From Rhodospirillaceae bacterium (GTDB lineage Bacteria > Pseudomonadota > Alphaproteobacteria > UBA828): a stretch of DNA of 64,000 nucleotides. The stretch spans positions 60,755 to 124,754 of the forward strand of contig PBVE01000002.1 of assembly GCA_002728135.1 (NCBI GenBank), in the 5' to 3' direction. How positions within the stretch are numbered: the first letter of the stretch is position 1; each line of letters starts with the position of its first letter. The position numbers and the translations under genes are program-made. The notes beneath the pieces were generated by a model. That model saw only the letters and a program-made list of their open reading frames with translations. It ran no database searches and had not been told where the DNA came from. Below, piece by piece: positions 18,254 to 27,627 of this stretch.

Positions 18254-19528
18254 CTAAACAGCCTCGCGAGCTATTACTGCACCTAGTCCAGAGAGCCTTT
18301 CTTCAATCTTTTCATAACCACGGTCTATATGATGCAACTGGCTAACGGTTGTTTCACCCTTAGCCGCGAGGCCTGCAATAACAAGTGATGATGAAGCCCT
18401 TAGGTCTGTCGCCATTAAAGGTGCACCGTGCAGGTTTTTCACACCTCTGACCACGGCAGTCGGCCCTTTTATAGTTATATTAGCTCCAAGACGGATAAGC
18501 TCAGGAACATGCATGAATCGATTTTCAAAAATTGTCTCTCTAATTACTGAAGGTCCTTCGGCTATAGCCATTAAAGCCATTGCTTGTGCCTGCAAATCAG
18601 TTGGAAAACCAGGATAAACGCTGGTCGCAATATCACGTGCTAAGATTTGTTTGGTAGCTGAAATCATAACGCTATTTAATGTAGTTTGTATCTTAATACC
18701 CGCTTGATCTAGTATTGTTAATGTAGTTTCTAGGTGTTTTGGTATAACCCCCTGAAGTTCAACTTCACCATAAGTTATTGCTGCAGCAATGGCATAAGTA
18801 CCTGCTTCTATTCTGTCTGGAATTACAGAGTGTTTAGTGCCATTTAATGATATCTCTCCTTCAATCTCCAGCTTATTAGTACCTATTCCTTGGATATTTG
18901 CTCCCATTTTAACTAAACATCTTGCTAAATCCTCAACCTCAGGCTCACAAGCAGCATTTTTGATAACTGTTGTTCCAGTTGCAAGGGTTGCTGCCATCAT
19001 TAAATTTTCTGTAGCACCTACAGATGGGAAAGGAAGGGACAAAACTGACCCACGTAGCCTATTTGGTGCATTGGCTTCAACATACCCATCAACAAGGGTT
19101 ATTTCTGCACCCAACTGAGATAAGCCAGACAAATGAATATCTACGGGACGTGTACCTATTGCACAACCACCTGGTAAAGATACTCTAGCATTGCCCTTTC
19201 GTGCTAAAAGTGGACCAAGAACAAGAATCGAAGCACGCATCTTTCTAACTAGGTCATGGTCTGCCGTTGTATTCGTAATATTTTCTGCATTTAATCTAAC
19301 CAGATTACTAGAATCTAACCCGTTACGTTGCCATTCAACCTGAACTCCATGATTAATAAGTATTGCTTCCATTGTTGAAATATCTGCAAGTTGCGGTAGA
19401 TTATCTAGAGTTAACTGATCTTCGGTCAGCAGAGAAGATACCATTAAAGGTAATGCTGAGTTCTTCGCTCCTCGTATTCCGACTTTCCCAGAAAGTTTTT
19501 GGCCACCCTGTATCCTGATAATTTCCAT
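18254..19528 (-). CDS. murA: UDP-N-acetylglucosamine 1-carboxyvinyltransferase
   Basis: A 424-residue MurA, the first committed step of peptidoglycan synthesis (enolpyruvyl transfer from PEP to UDP-GlcNAc). The catalytic cysteine is present in LPGGCAIGTRPVD (Cys122), the form sensitive to fosfomycin in other species, and the N-terminal GAKNSALP motif supplies the conserved Lys22-Asn23. The C-terminal TDLRASSSLVIAGL segment is intact. First gene of the leftward murA-DUF2948-hisG-hisD block. The dcd gene ends 50 bases upstream of its start. Confidence 0.97.
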   Translation of the reverse strand: MEIIRIQGGQKLSGKVGIRGAKNSALPLMVSSLLTEDQLTLDNLPQLADISTMEAILINHGVQVEWQRNGLDSSNLVRLNAENITNTTADHDLVRKMRASILVLGPLLARKGNARVSLPGGCAIGTRPVDIHLSGLSQLGAEITLVDGYVEANAPNRLRGSVLSLPFPSVGATENLMMAATLATGTTVIKNAACEPEVEDLARCLVKMGANIQGIGTNKLEIEGEISLNGTKHSVIPDRIEAGTYAIAAAITYGEVELQGVIPKHLETTLTILDQAGIKIQTTLNSVMISATKQILARDIATSVYPGFPTDLQAQAMALMAIAEGPSVIRETIFENRFMHVPELIRLGANITIKGPTAVVRGVKNLHGAPLMATDLRASSSLVIAGLAAKGETTVSQLHHIDRGYEKIEERLSGLGAVIAREAV

Positions 19529-19578
19529 AACTTTTACCTGTAAGGCAGTTCATTTAGAACTACAGCACTCATAGGAGA

Positions 19579-20133
19579 TTAGAGCTTTGGAAGCGTAACT
19601 CCAACCTGACCTTGATATTTTCCTGATCTATCGGCATAACTCACATCACACAATGAGTCCGCTTTCAAGAAAATAAACTGACATGCACCCTCATTTGCGT
19701 ATATTTTTGCTGGTAATGGTGTTGTATTTGAAAACTCAAGAGTAACATGTCCTTCCCATTCCGGTTCTAAAGGGGTAACATTAACTATTATTCCGCAGCG
19801 TGCATAAGTTGATTTTCCTAGGCATATTACTAAAATATCTCTGGGCACTCGAAAATATTCAACTGTTCGAGCAAGAGCAAAGCTATTTGGAGGAATGACA
19901 CAAACATCACCCGTGCGTTCCACAAAGCTCTCAGTTGCAAATTGCTTTGGATCGACTAGAGCGGAATCAACGTTTGTAAAAATCTTAAACTCCTCTGAAA
20001 CACGTGCATCATAACCATAAGAGGATACCCCATAAGAAATACAATTCTGCCTCTTTTGACTCTCAATAAATGGCTCAATCATACCTTTAGAATGAGCCAT
20101 TTCACGTATCCAGCTATCTGGCATAACAGCCAT
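19579..20133 (-). CDS. dcd: dCTP deaminase
   Basis: A 184-residue trimeric dCTP deaminase, making dUTP for thymidylate synthesis. Recognisable pieces are [20 protein letters not shown], the [15 protein letters not shown] segment with the active-site region, the [20 protein letters not shown] segment with the nucleotide-binding serine and arginine, and the C-terminal [14 protein letters not shown]. Length is normal. A TCCTCC complement (GGAGG on the coding strand) precedes the ATG by about seven bases. Confidence 0.96.
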   Translation of the reverse strand: MAVMPDSWIREMAHSKGMIEPFIESQKRQNCISYGVSSYGYDARVSEEFKIFTNVDSALVDPKQFATESFVERTGDVCVIPPNSFALARTVEYFRVPRDILVICLGKSTYARCGIIVNVTPLEPEWEGHVTLEFSNTTPLPAKIYANEGACQFIFLKADSLCDVSYADRSGKYQGQVGVTLPKL

Positions 20134-20330
20134 TATTAATTCCTCCGCAGTTTATTTTGGCAACATATTCTAACAAACATTGATCTTCAAGATAACTTAT
20201 TAAAACGGTTGATAAACTTTTGGAATTAAGGTTACCAAAAAAATAGTGCCTAGAATCATATAACGAATATAGATTAACAGATTCGTATAAAAAAACTTAT
20301 AACTAATAATACACTATTAAATTATAAATT

Positions 20331-20477
20331 TTATTTTTTGGGCTTAAGAGTTCCACCTTGAGCACGTTTCTGCTCTTTCCTTTTGTGTAAATTATCTCTT
20401 AAAGCTTTTGATAGGCGTGCTCTTTTATCAGCTTTCTTTAATTCTCGATCAAATTTTTGTTGATTTTTAATCGTCAA
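20331..20477 (-). CDS. Small basic conserved-type protein, 48 residues
   Basis: A short frame not found by a 60-residue cutoff: starts TTGACGATTAAAAATCAAC, ends in TAA at 20331-20333. The protein is rich in Lys, Arg and Gln; the core RLSKALRDNLHKRKEQKRAQ resembles small alphaproteobacterial hypothetical proteins of the pattern ALRDNLKRRKAQ, often found near murA. That resemblance is from memory and should be tested. A GGGG tract lies about five bases before the TTG. It sits between dcd and tRNA-Thr. It could bind RNA or ribosomes given its charge, but no function is known to me. Confidence 0.68.
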   Translation of the reverse strand: MTIKNQQKFDRELKKADKRARLSKALRDNLHKRKEQKRAQGGTLKPKK

Positions 20478-20522
20478 GGTTGCCCCGCGTTAGAATCTTA
20501 AAGTATGTTGTTATATCTAAGT

Positions 20523-20597
20523 GCCGCCGTAGCTCAGGGGTAGAGCGCGCCCTTGGTAAGGGCGAGGCCGTAAGTTCAATTCTTACCGGCGGCACCA
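20523..20597 (+). tRNA. tRNA-Thr (anticodon GGT)
   Basis: A 75-base cloverleaf. The acceptor stem is GCCGCCG with CGGCGGC. The D arm has AGCTCAGGGGTAGAGC. The anticodon stem CGCCC/GGGCG carries loop TTGGTAA (anticodon GGT). The T loop is TTCAATT. CCA is encoded at 20595-20597. It is the only plus-strand gene in this leftward stretch. Confidence 0.97.
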
Positions 20598-20704
20598 AGT
20601 AGTCTATAATCTTTAATGCATTTTAAAATCAGCTAAAGAACTATTTTATTTTAATGAATTGTAAAACCTAATTCCTACAAAATATATAAAGCTAAAACTT
20701 ATTT

Positions 20705-21421
20705 CTATCCGACTCCTGCAAGTTGATAAACAGCAGTAACTCCGACTGGCCCCCCAGAGAATTCATCCATTGCATCTAAAAGTGCTTGCCAAAAATAATC
20801 AGCAGAAGCGCAATCGGTCAGTATGTCATATGTAGTAGCAAGACCAACATCATGACGAGTTACAATACAGTTCAGACGAGCAATATTTGTTTGGGCGATA
20901 GCACCGTCTGGAAAGATTTGAGGTCTTAGGTCTACAGCACATACTTTTGCTAACATAGATGGTGCATTAACCCCCATAACCTTCAACCAACAATTAGTGT
21001 CTGAGCGTGGAACTATAAATACACCTTCATCTGTTTCAGGGTGTAAAGATGAATTTAGCTCAGTTATAAAATCACTATCATTTACAATTTTTCCAACTAT
21101 TGCAAATTCGTTTGGAGACAAACGTAGTATACGTTCTCCCGTAGATTGTAGATAAGAGAAATTAGACTCCAAGCCGAATTTACAATTTTTCTTTTCAAGC
21201 CAGCTAGCAGCATGCCAACCTTTAAAGCCTGTTCTAGAAACATGACTAAGATCGGCGATGCCCATTTGATGTGCTAAAGTAATTTCTTCTCTAACACTTT
21301 GACCGTAATTAGATGGCACAGCAAACCCATTTTCTTCTATAAACACTCCGCCTGCTTTTTCGTGGATTCTATATAAGAAACTACGCTTAATTAGAGAAGA
21401 GGGCTTTAAAACGTCCGCCAT
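20705..21421 (-). CDS. soxG: Sarcosine oxidase gamma subunit
   Basis: A 238-residue gamma subunit of the heterotetrameric sarcosine oxidase, with the T-protein-like fold. Weakly conserved as usual, but position after soxA, size, and motifs such as LSHVSRTGFKGWHAASWLE and the RLNCIVTRHDVG segment support the call. The complex demethylates sarcosine to glycine and passes the methyl group to tetrahydrofolate with release of hydrogen peroxide. The ATG at 21421 has a GGAG site formed by the last codons of soxA; a TTG at 21427 would overlap. Last gene of the GS-soxBDAG operon. Confidence 0.9.
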   Translation of the reverse strand: MADVLKPSSLIKRSFLYRIHEKAGGVFIEENGFAVPSNYGQSVREEITLAHQMGIADLSHVSRTGFKGWHAASWLEKKNCKFGLESNFSYLQSTGERILRLSPNEFAIVGKIVNDSDFITELNSSLHPETDEGVFIVPRSDTNCWLKVMGVNAPSMLAKVCAVDLRPQIFPDGAIAQTNIARLNCIVTRHDVGLATTYDILTDCASADYFWQALLDAMDEFSGGPVGVTAVYQLAGVG

Positions 21422-21423
21422 AA

Positions 21424-24333
21424 TCAAATCTCCTGCCTTAGCCCATCTGGATCATAAAATGGGAGTTCCACAACCCGTGCTTGAATTATCTCTCCTTCTT
21501 CAACACGTATTTCTACAATCGTTCCTGGGTTAGATTGATTAGGAGACACATATGCTAGAGCTACATATTTTTCTAAACTTGAAGAGTAACCAATAGACGT
21601 TATACGGCCAGTAATTTCTGAACCATCAATAACGAGGTGGCATTCTTTAGGAATTGACCCTTCTGTCTCTATTATCTCTAGACCAACAAGCTTTCGTGTA
21701 AGTATTTTCTTTTCCAGCATAGAGACTGATTTAAGACCAACGTAGAAAGGTTTTTTTCTTGCTATTGCCCAAGCCATATCGGCCTCTATCGGATGGGTTA
21801 GGCCATCAGTGTCCTGAGAAATAATTATATGACCCTTTTCCAGCCTAAGTAGACGTTGAGCTTCAACACCAAATGGTCTTATTTTTTCTTCTTTACCTTC
21901 CTCTATAATAACATCCCATAATGCTTCACCTAGATGAGCAGGTACATGTAATTCGTAGCCTAATTCACCGACAAACCCAACCCTCAGCATTCGTGCTGGG
22001 ATGCCTGCTACATGTCCTTCCCTTACACCCATGTATGGAAATCCATCAGGTGTCAGATCTACATCATCACAGAGTCTCTCTAGCACCACACGGCTTTTTG
22101 GCCCAGCAATATTAACACCTGCATAGGACGCAGTAATATTGGTTATATCAACCTTCAACCTCCATTGAGCATTAAACCATAACATCTGTCTATATACTGA
22201 CTCTACTCCTCCCGTTGTAGCAGTTACATAAAAGTGATTTTCTGAAAGACGGCACGCAACACCGTCATCAACAATTACTCCAGCAATATCTGTCATCAAA
22301 ACATAACGTGCTTTTCCTACAGGCTGCTTTAAATAGGCGAATGTATACATTCGGTTTAAAAATTCCGCAGCATCTGGACCTTTTATATCAAGACCACCAA
22401 GGGTTGATACATCGATCAAGCCTACGTTGTTTCTTACGTTACTTGATTCCTCTTGTATCATTTGATTACGTCTATTATCGCTTCCATAGTATTCAGGACG
22501 TAACCACATACCGGCTGGCATCATTTTTGCACCTGCCTCAAGGTGTCTATGGTGCATAGCGGTATATCGAACCGGCTCAAAAATCCGTCCAGCTAGGTGT
22601 CCCAGAGTAACCTGTGCATTTGGTGGACGGGCGGTAGTCATTCCTGTGCCATCAAGCGATAAACCTGTATATCTTGAGGCTAAACGCATCGCAGATAATG
22701 ACGAATGTCTGCCCTGTGAGGGACCCATGCCATTAGTGGTGAAGCGTTTCAGATGTTCGATGTGGGTATAACCCTCCTCTAATGCAGTTTCTAAATCATG
22801 AATCTGTAAATCTTCATCAAAGTCAACGAATTCCTTACCTTTTGGATGATCAAAAATTGGCCAAGGATGCATTTGTGATTCTTTAGTAATTTGTATTTGG
22901 GGGGGTTGAACCCTTTTATTATCTATACCTGCCGCTTTTGCAGCCACATTTCCAGCATAGCTGCCATCTGCCGCCGCAGCTTCCAATGAAGTATGTCCAG
23001 CAATACCTCCAGCAGCAATAACATTTTCTGGCAAGTCTGTTATCTTGGTGTGTCCCGAAAGTTCGTCATAAACTATCTTCCCACCAGCTTGTCTAACAAT
23101 TGGTGCTGCTGGAAACCAGCCTGCACTCATAATAACAAGATCACATGCAAAGGAATCAATTTCTGGAGCACACTTTCCCTGAGCTACTATCTTTGCAACG
23201 CGTAATTTTGAAACTCTCGAACCCTGTCTATTCGGTATCGCCTCCCAAGGAGTTCTACCTAAAAGAATTGGTATTTGTTTTCTTCTTACTTCTAAACTCA
23301 GTTTACATTCATTGAATTCAGGTCGAAGGTCAACAACAGCAGCCACCTCTACACCAGCTTTCATAACGTCAAGAGCAACTCCGTAGCCACGGTCATCTGA
23401 GGTTGCAATAACGGCACGTTCTCCTGGTCTAACGCCCCATAAGTTAATTAGTTTCTGAGCTGCAGAACCTAACATTACACCAGGTAAATCATTATTACGA
23501 AACACAATTGGCTGTTCCCAGCACCCAGTTGCGACAACTATGGATTTGGCTCTAAGCTTTATTAATCTATTCTCTCTTACAACAGCTAACCAATTATCCG
23601 TATACCAGCCTATAACAGATGAAGAGCTTAACAAATGGATATTATTATTCTGTTGAATTTGATTGAGTAATTCATCTCGTTTTGTAATATCAGCATTTTC
23701 ATCTGGTTCACTTCGACCCCAATTTAGGCTACCACCAACTCTTTGTTCATCATCGAGTAGTAAAACATCAGCACCTGAAAGAGCAGCTTCTAAGGCAGCA
23801 GATAATCCAGCAACCCCTGCTCCAACTACAACAACATCATAAAACAAATATTCCTTATCATAATATGAATGTTTTGAATTAGGATTTAAAACACCAAGTC
23901 CAGCTACCTTTCGAATAAAGTTTGCCCAAATAGGCCAAGCCCAACGAGGACTATAGAATGCCTTATAATAAAAACCCGCTGGCAAGAATTTGCTAAATTT
24001 TCCAATGAAACTCAATCGATCATTGGACAATGAACCCCAATAATTTTGACCACTGACGTTAAGTCCCTCTTGTATTTGTATTCGATCAGCAAAACGGTTT
24101 GGAGAATCGCCAACTTGCATGAGAGTATTAGCATCAAGTGAAGAGAGACTAATTACGCCCCGAGGACGATGATATTTAAAAGATCTTGAAAGTATTGTAT
24201 GACCAGAGGCAAGCAAAGCACTAGCTATTGTATCGCCTTGATACCCAACAAGAGAGCGACCTTCAAATTTAAATTTGATCTGCTTATCGCGATCAATGAA
24301 TCTTCCAGCTGGTGAAGGCAAGCGACTAGGCAT
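21424..24333 (-). CDS. soxA: Sarcosine oxidase alpha subunit
   Basis: A 969-residue alpha subunit. The N-terminal region resembles a 2Fe-2S-type domain that in this family lacks the cluster (RFIDRDKQIKFKFEGRSLVG). Next is an NAD-binding Rossmann domain with VVVGAGVAGLSAALEAALSG near residue 170. The C-terminal folate-binding T-protein domain starts around residue 600 (YTAMHHRHLEAGAKMMPAGM; later FVGELGYELHVP and EADMAWAIARKKPFYVG). It overlaps soxD by one base (TAATG) and soxG nearly abuts. Full length with no frameshift visible. Confidence 0.97.
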   Translation of the reverse strand: MPSRLPSPAGRFIDRDKQIKFKFEGRSLVGYQGDTIASALLASGHTILSRSFKYHRPRGVISLSSLDANTLMQVGDSPNRFADRIQIQEGLNVSGQNYWGSLSNDRLSFIGKFSKFLPAGFYYKAFYSPRWAWPIWANFIRKVAGLGVLNPNSKHSYYDKEYLFYDVVVVGAGVAGLSAALEAALSGADVLLLDDEQRVGGSLNWGRSEPDENADITKRDELLNQIQQNNNIHLLSSSSVIGWYTDNWLAVVRENRLIKLRAKSIVVATGCWEQPIVFRNNDLPGVMLGSAAQKLINLWGVRPGERAVIATSDDRGYGVALDVMKAGVEVAAVVDLRPEFNECKLSLEVRRKQIPILLGRTPWEAIPNRQGSRVSKLRVAKIVAQGKCAPEIDSFACDLVIMSAGWFPAAPIVRQAGGKIVYDELSGHTKITDLPENVIAAGGIAGHTSLEAAAADGSYAGNVAAKAAGIDNKRVQPPQIQITKESQMHPWPIFDHPKGKEFVDFDEDLQIHDLETALEEGYTHIEHLKRFTTNGMGPSQGRHSSLSAMRLASRYTGLSLDGTGMTTARPPNAQVTLGHLAGRIFEPVRYTAMHHRHLEAGAKMMPAGMWLRPEYYGSDNRRNQMIQEESSNVRNNVGLIDVSTLGGLDIKGPDAAEFLNRMYTFAYLKQPVGKARYVLMTDIAGVIVDDGVACRLSENHFYVTATTGGVESVYRQMLWFNAQWRLKVDITNITASYAGVNIAGPKSRVVLERLCDDVDLTPDGFPYMGVREGHVAGIPARMLRVGFVGELGYELHVPAHLGEALWDVIIEEGKEEKIRPFGVEAQRLLRLEKGHIIISQDTDGLTHPIEADMAWAIARKKPFYVGLKSVSMLEKKILTRKLVGLEIIETEGSIPKECHLVIDGSEITGRITSIGYSSSLEKYVALAYVSPNQSNPGTIVEIRVEEGEIIQARVVELPFYDPDGLRQEI

Positions 24334-24707
24334 TAGCTATTACCTTCAGTCGTATTCTTTTTAATACTATCAGTATTATGCATATTATTAACTGCACTCT
24401 CAGTTGTTTTTTTTGAGCTATCTTCAGGGGGTAAAAAATCTATTCTTTCTTTAAATATTTTTGAGGGATCATAAGTTTTAAAAATTTCGTCTAATTTAGT
24501 ATCTCGTTCAGCAATAAACCAATATGCAGTGGGAACATGACACCACCACTCAAGAACTTTTCCAGACAAGTTTTTTTCAATAAACACATAAGAAGCCCAT
24601 TCATCGTCCGAAACAAGGTGGGGATTAGGGTGAGGTTCTACTTCCCCTCCATAAACAAATTCCTGTGCATTACGTTGGCCATTAAGGGGACAATTAATGA
24701 TTTTCAT
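24333..24707 (-). CDS. soxD: Sarcosine oxidase delta subunit
   Basis: A 124-residue delta subunit, which binds zinc in the known complex. The N-terminal INCPLNGQRN cysteine region and the EWWCHVPTAYWFIAERDT segment, with the Cys-His pair, match the family. The C-terminus has a polar tail of about 30 residues (from about 95) that looks disordered and is longer than typical SoxD. It starts 18 bases after soxB and its stop overlaps the soxA start. Confidence 0.95.
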   Translation of the reverse strand: MKIINCPLNGQRNAQEFVYGGEVEPHPNPHLVSDDEWASYVFIEKNLSGKVLEWWCHVPTAYWFIAERDTKLDEIFKTYDPSKIFKERIDFLPPEDSSKKTTESAVNNMHNTDSIKKNTTEGNS

Positions 24708-24725
24708 ACTCTCTAAGCTCCAGTT

Positions 24726-25967
24726 TTAATGTCCCACAGAGGCGGCACCCTTTTCACCTACAAGGTCAAAAGTGCGAAACCTGTCGAGTGCAAAAGGTTC
24801 TAGAATTTTAGGTGTTACGCCGGTTGCTAAAGTCTCTGCCATTCTTTTCCCTGATACACAGGTAGCTTTAAAACCCCAAGTACCCCATCCAGCATCAATA
24901 TAATAATTTTGAACTGGAGTCTCACCCATTACTGGTGAGAAATCTGGAGTCATATCAGCTAACCCTGCCCATTGTCTTAAAACAGGTAATTCACCCATAA
25001 ATGGTAAAAGTTCAAGAATATGTCCCATTAAACCTTCCATAAAGTCTAAACTTGATGATGTTTGATATCTTGGATAAGGATCTGTAGATCCTCCCATAAC
25101 AAATTCTCCTCGGTCAGACTGCGAGATATAAACATGCAATGAACCTGAAACGATGATCGGATCTAGTATTGGTTTAACAGGCAAAGAAACACATGCCTGT
25201 AGTGGTATTGTGCGAATTGGCAAATCAAAGCCTGCAAGGCGTGAAACTTCGGAGGACTGACCTGCAACAGCCTGTAATACTTTTCCGCAGGTAACAGTTC
25301 CCTTATTTGTTTCTAATGAAATCACCTTATCATTTTCAACATTTATACCAATGACTTCTGTATTTTGATGGATTTCAGCACCTAATTCAGCTGCTCGTCC
25401 AGCGTAACCCCAAGCAACAGCATCATGCCTAGCAATTGCCCCAGGTGGGTGATAAAGAGCACCTAATACAGGGTATCTAACATCCTCAGAGAGGTTTAAT
25501 AATGGTACCATTTGTGCTAAATCATCTCGATAAACAACTTCCGAATTTACGCCTAGATGCTTATTAACTTCTGCTCGCCAACGTGATGTTCTTATTGCAG
25601 AATCTGTGTGTGCAAGCGTAAAGTGTCCCCGCTCTGAATATAAAATATTGTAGTCAAGTTCTTGGCTAAGGTTTTTATAAAGTTGTACACTCTCATCATA
25701 AAATTCTACCCCTTCAGGAGTAAGATAATTTGACCTGATAATCGCAGTATTACGACCTGTATTTCCACCACCAAGCCAACTTTTTTCAAGAACAGCAACA
25801 TTAGTAATTCCCCAGTCTCTTGCGAGATAATAAGCAGCTGCCAACCCATGGCCGCCGCCACCGATTATTACAACATCATAACTAGGCTTAAGGTCCCTGC
25901 TTTCTTTGATAAATTCTTTTGGATGGAAGCGTGGATTGAGGCCATATTTCAAAAGGCCAAAGACCAT
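24726..25967 (-). CDS. soxB: Sarcosine oxidase beta subunit
   Basis: A 413-residue FAD-dependent amine oxidase subunit of the DAO fold. The dinucleotide-binding motif is VVIIGGGGHGLAAAYYLARD near residue 31, followed by the GGNTGRNTAIIRSNYL segment typical of SoxB. The C-terminal GWGTWGFKATCVSGKRMAE segment closes the FAD site. It carries the flavins that oxidise sarcosine. First sox gene, 52 bases after the GS-like gene, in order soxB-D-A-G, the order known from other bacteria. Confidence 0.97.
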   Translation of the reverse strand: MVFGLLKYGLNPRFHPKEFIKESRDLKPSYDVVIIGGGGHGLAAAYYLARDWGITNVAVLEKSWLGGGNTGRNTAIIRSNYLTPEGVEFYDESVQLYKNLSQELDYNILYSERGHFTLAHTDSAIRTSRWRAEVNKHLGVNSEVVYRDDLAQMVPLLNLSEDVRYPVLGALYHPPGAIARHDAVAWGYAGRAAELGAEIHQNTEVIGINVENDKVISLETNKGTVTCGKVLQAVAGQSSEVSRLAGFDLPIRTIPLQACVSLPVKPILDPIIVSGSLHVYISQSDRGEFVMGGSTDPYPRYQTSSSLDFMEGLMGHILELLPFMGELPVLRQWAGLADMTPDFSPVMGETPVQNYYIDAGWGTWGFKATCVSGKRMAETLATGVTPKILEPFALDRFRTFDLVGEKGAASVGH

Positions 25968-26019
25968 ATTGATACCTTAATGCAGTATTAAGCTGCTATT
26001 TGAGAAAAAATTTTTAAAT

Positions 26020-27327
26020 TTAACAGTCAAGAGTATTATCACGCTCCCATTGAGAAAGGTGTCTTGCATAGTCTAACCACTCCTGCATTTTAAGCTTAGT
26101 ATATGACTCAACAAATGTTTCTCCAAGACCGTCCCTCACTATTTTATCTTTTTCAGTTAGACGAATAGCATCAAGTAAATTTAAGGGCAATTTTTCAATA
26201 CCTTTTATGTTGCTGCTCTCCGCAAACATATCTACGTCATAACGTTTTCCGGGACTTCTCTTAGATTTAATACCCTCTAAACCAGCCATTAAAATTGCTG
26301 CCTGCATTAAGTAGGGATTAGCAGACCCATCCATCATTCGAAGTTCAAAACGGCCTGGGCCAGGAATACGTGCCATCGTGGTTCTATTATTACCTCCAAA
26401 AGTAATAGAATTTGGAGACCATGTAGCACCAGAAACAGTAGTTCCAGCATTAAGTCTTTTATAACTATTTACAGTAGGGTTGAAAATAGAAGAGAGGGAA
26501 GCAGCAGATTTAATAACGCCCCCTAAGAAATTGTATGACAGCTTTGACATCCCAAGCTCATCTTTTGGATCCTCAAAAAGGTTTTTTTTCTTCGATTTAT
26601 TCCAAACGGATACATGCGTATGGCAACCGTTTCCAGTTAAATGTTCAAAAGGTTTAGGCATAAAGGTTGCTCTTAAACCATGTTTTTCAGCAATAGATTT
26701 GACCATAAATTTGAAAAAAACATGTCGATCAGAGGATGTTAAAGCATCAGAATAATGAAAGTTCATTTCAAATTGACCGTTTGCATCCTCATGATCATTT
26801 TGGTATGGAGCCCAACCAAGCTTTTCCATAGAATCGCATATCTCAGCTACAACCTCATATCGGCGCATTAATGCAGTTTGATCATAGCAAGGTTTGGATT
26901 GAGTATCACGCAAATCAGAAATGTTAGAGCCATCTTCATTAATGATAAAATATTCAGCCTCAACACCAGTTTGCATGTGGTATCCTTGGTTAGCAGCCTT
27001 TTTAATTTGATTCTTCAGCACAAGCCTCGGAGTATCCATCATAGGATTTCCGTCCATCCAACAATCACCTGCTAACCATCCAACTTCCGGCTTCCATGGT
27101 AGTTGTATGAGACTATTTACATCAGGCATAACCAGCATGTCGGGGTGTGCCGGGGTAGAATCAAGCCAAGCTGCGAAAGCTGCAAATCCAGCACCATCCC
27201 TCTGCATTTGAGTTATTGCGGATGTCGGCACTAATTTTGCTCTCAACACGCCAAAATAATCTACAAAGCTTATTAAGAAATACTTTATTTTTTTTTGCTT
27301 TGCTACCTGCTCTAAATTCACGGTCAT
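26020..27327 (-). CDS. Type III glutamine synthetase-like ligase (GlnT or gamma-glutamylmethylamide synthetase type)
   Basis: A 435-residue glutamine-synthetase-fold ligase. Conserved parts: the TGVEAEYFII metal-binding glutamate, the DHEDANGQFEMNF segment, GNGCHTHVSVW and the NNRTTMARIPGPGRFELRM active-site strand. It is shorter than GSI and begins directly with the GS beta-grasp domain (KIKYFLISFVDYFGVLRAKLVP). This class covers GlnT and gamma-glutamylmethylamide synthetase of methylamine use; sequence alone does not separate them. The position in front of soxBDAG fits methylated-amine or sarcosine metabolism. The ATG at 27327 matches family N-termini, with a GGGGGGAG tract upstream; GTG 27354 would add nine residues. 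Confidence 0.88.
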   Translation of the reverse strand: MTVNLEQVAKQKKIKYFLISFVDYFGVLRAKLVPTSAITQMQRDGAGFAAFAAWLDSTPAHPDMLVMPDVNSLIQLPWKPEVGWLAGDCWMDGNPMMDTPRLVLKNQIKKAANQGYHMQTGVEAEYFIINEDGSNISDLRDTQSKPCYDQTALMRRYEVVAEICDSMEKLGWAPYQNDHEDANGQFEMNFHYSDALTSSDRHVFFKFMVKSIAEKHGLRATFMPKPFEHLTGNGCHTHVSVWNKSKKKNLFEDPKDELGMSKLSYNFLGGVIKSAASLSSIFNPTVNSYKRLNAGTTVSGATWSPNSITFGGNNRTTMARIPGPGRFELRMMDGSANPYLMQAAILMAGLEGIKSKRSPGKRYDVDMFAESSNIKGIEKLPLNLLDAIRLTEKDKIVRDGLGETFVESYTKLKMQEWLDYARHLSQWERDNTLDC

Positions 27328-27428
27328 GGGTTTCTTAGCTCCCCCCAAAAACACTCCACCAGTTGGTTTAGTGTGATTTATTTACAAAAAGACCCACTAA
27401 GTTTATGTGTCATTTTTACGATATAATC

Positions 27429-27453
27429 TTAGTTATGGATCACTGATAACTAA
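27429..27453. promoter_or_regulatory. Inverted repeat TTAGTTAT-N9-ATAACTAA upstream of the GS-sox operon
   Basis: A perfect 8-base inverted repeat with a 9-base spacer, about 100 bases before the GS-like start and inside the 300-base gap between it and pdxH. The symmetry and spacing suit a dimeric repressor or activator site. No regulator gene lies nearby, so the binding protein is unknown. Confidence 0.4.
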
Positions 27454-27550
27454 ATGAATAAATTTTACTATAAACATTAAAGACCCAGACACTTTACCAT
27501 AGCCTTTATTATGGTCAATTCACATGAACAATTTTTTCCCCAGATGAAAG

Positions 27551-27564
27551 CAAACATATGTTTG
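27551..27564. promoter_or_regulatory. Perfect 14-base palindrome CAAACATATGTTTG
   Basis: A fully self-complementary 14-mer in the pdxH to GS gap, about 225 bases before the GS-like start and about 65 bases beyond the pdxH stop. It lacks a T-run and loop, so it is not a terminator; a protein-binding site is more plausible. The function is inferred only from symmetry and position. Confidence 0.35.
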
Positions 27565-27627
27565 TTATTTCAATAAGTTAATTTTAGTTAATTATAGGGT
27601 ATTTAAGATTCATTTAATGTAAGGCTA

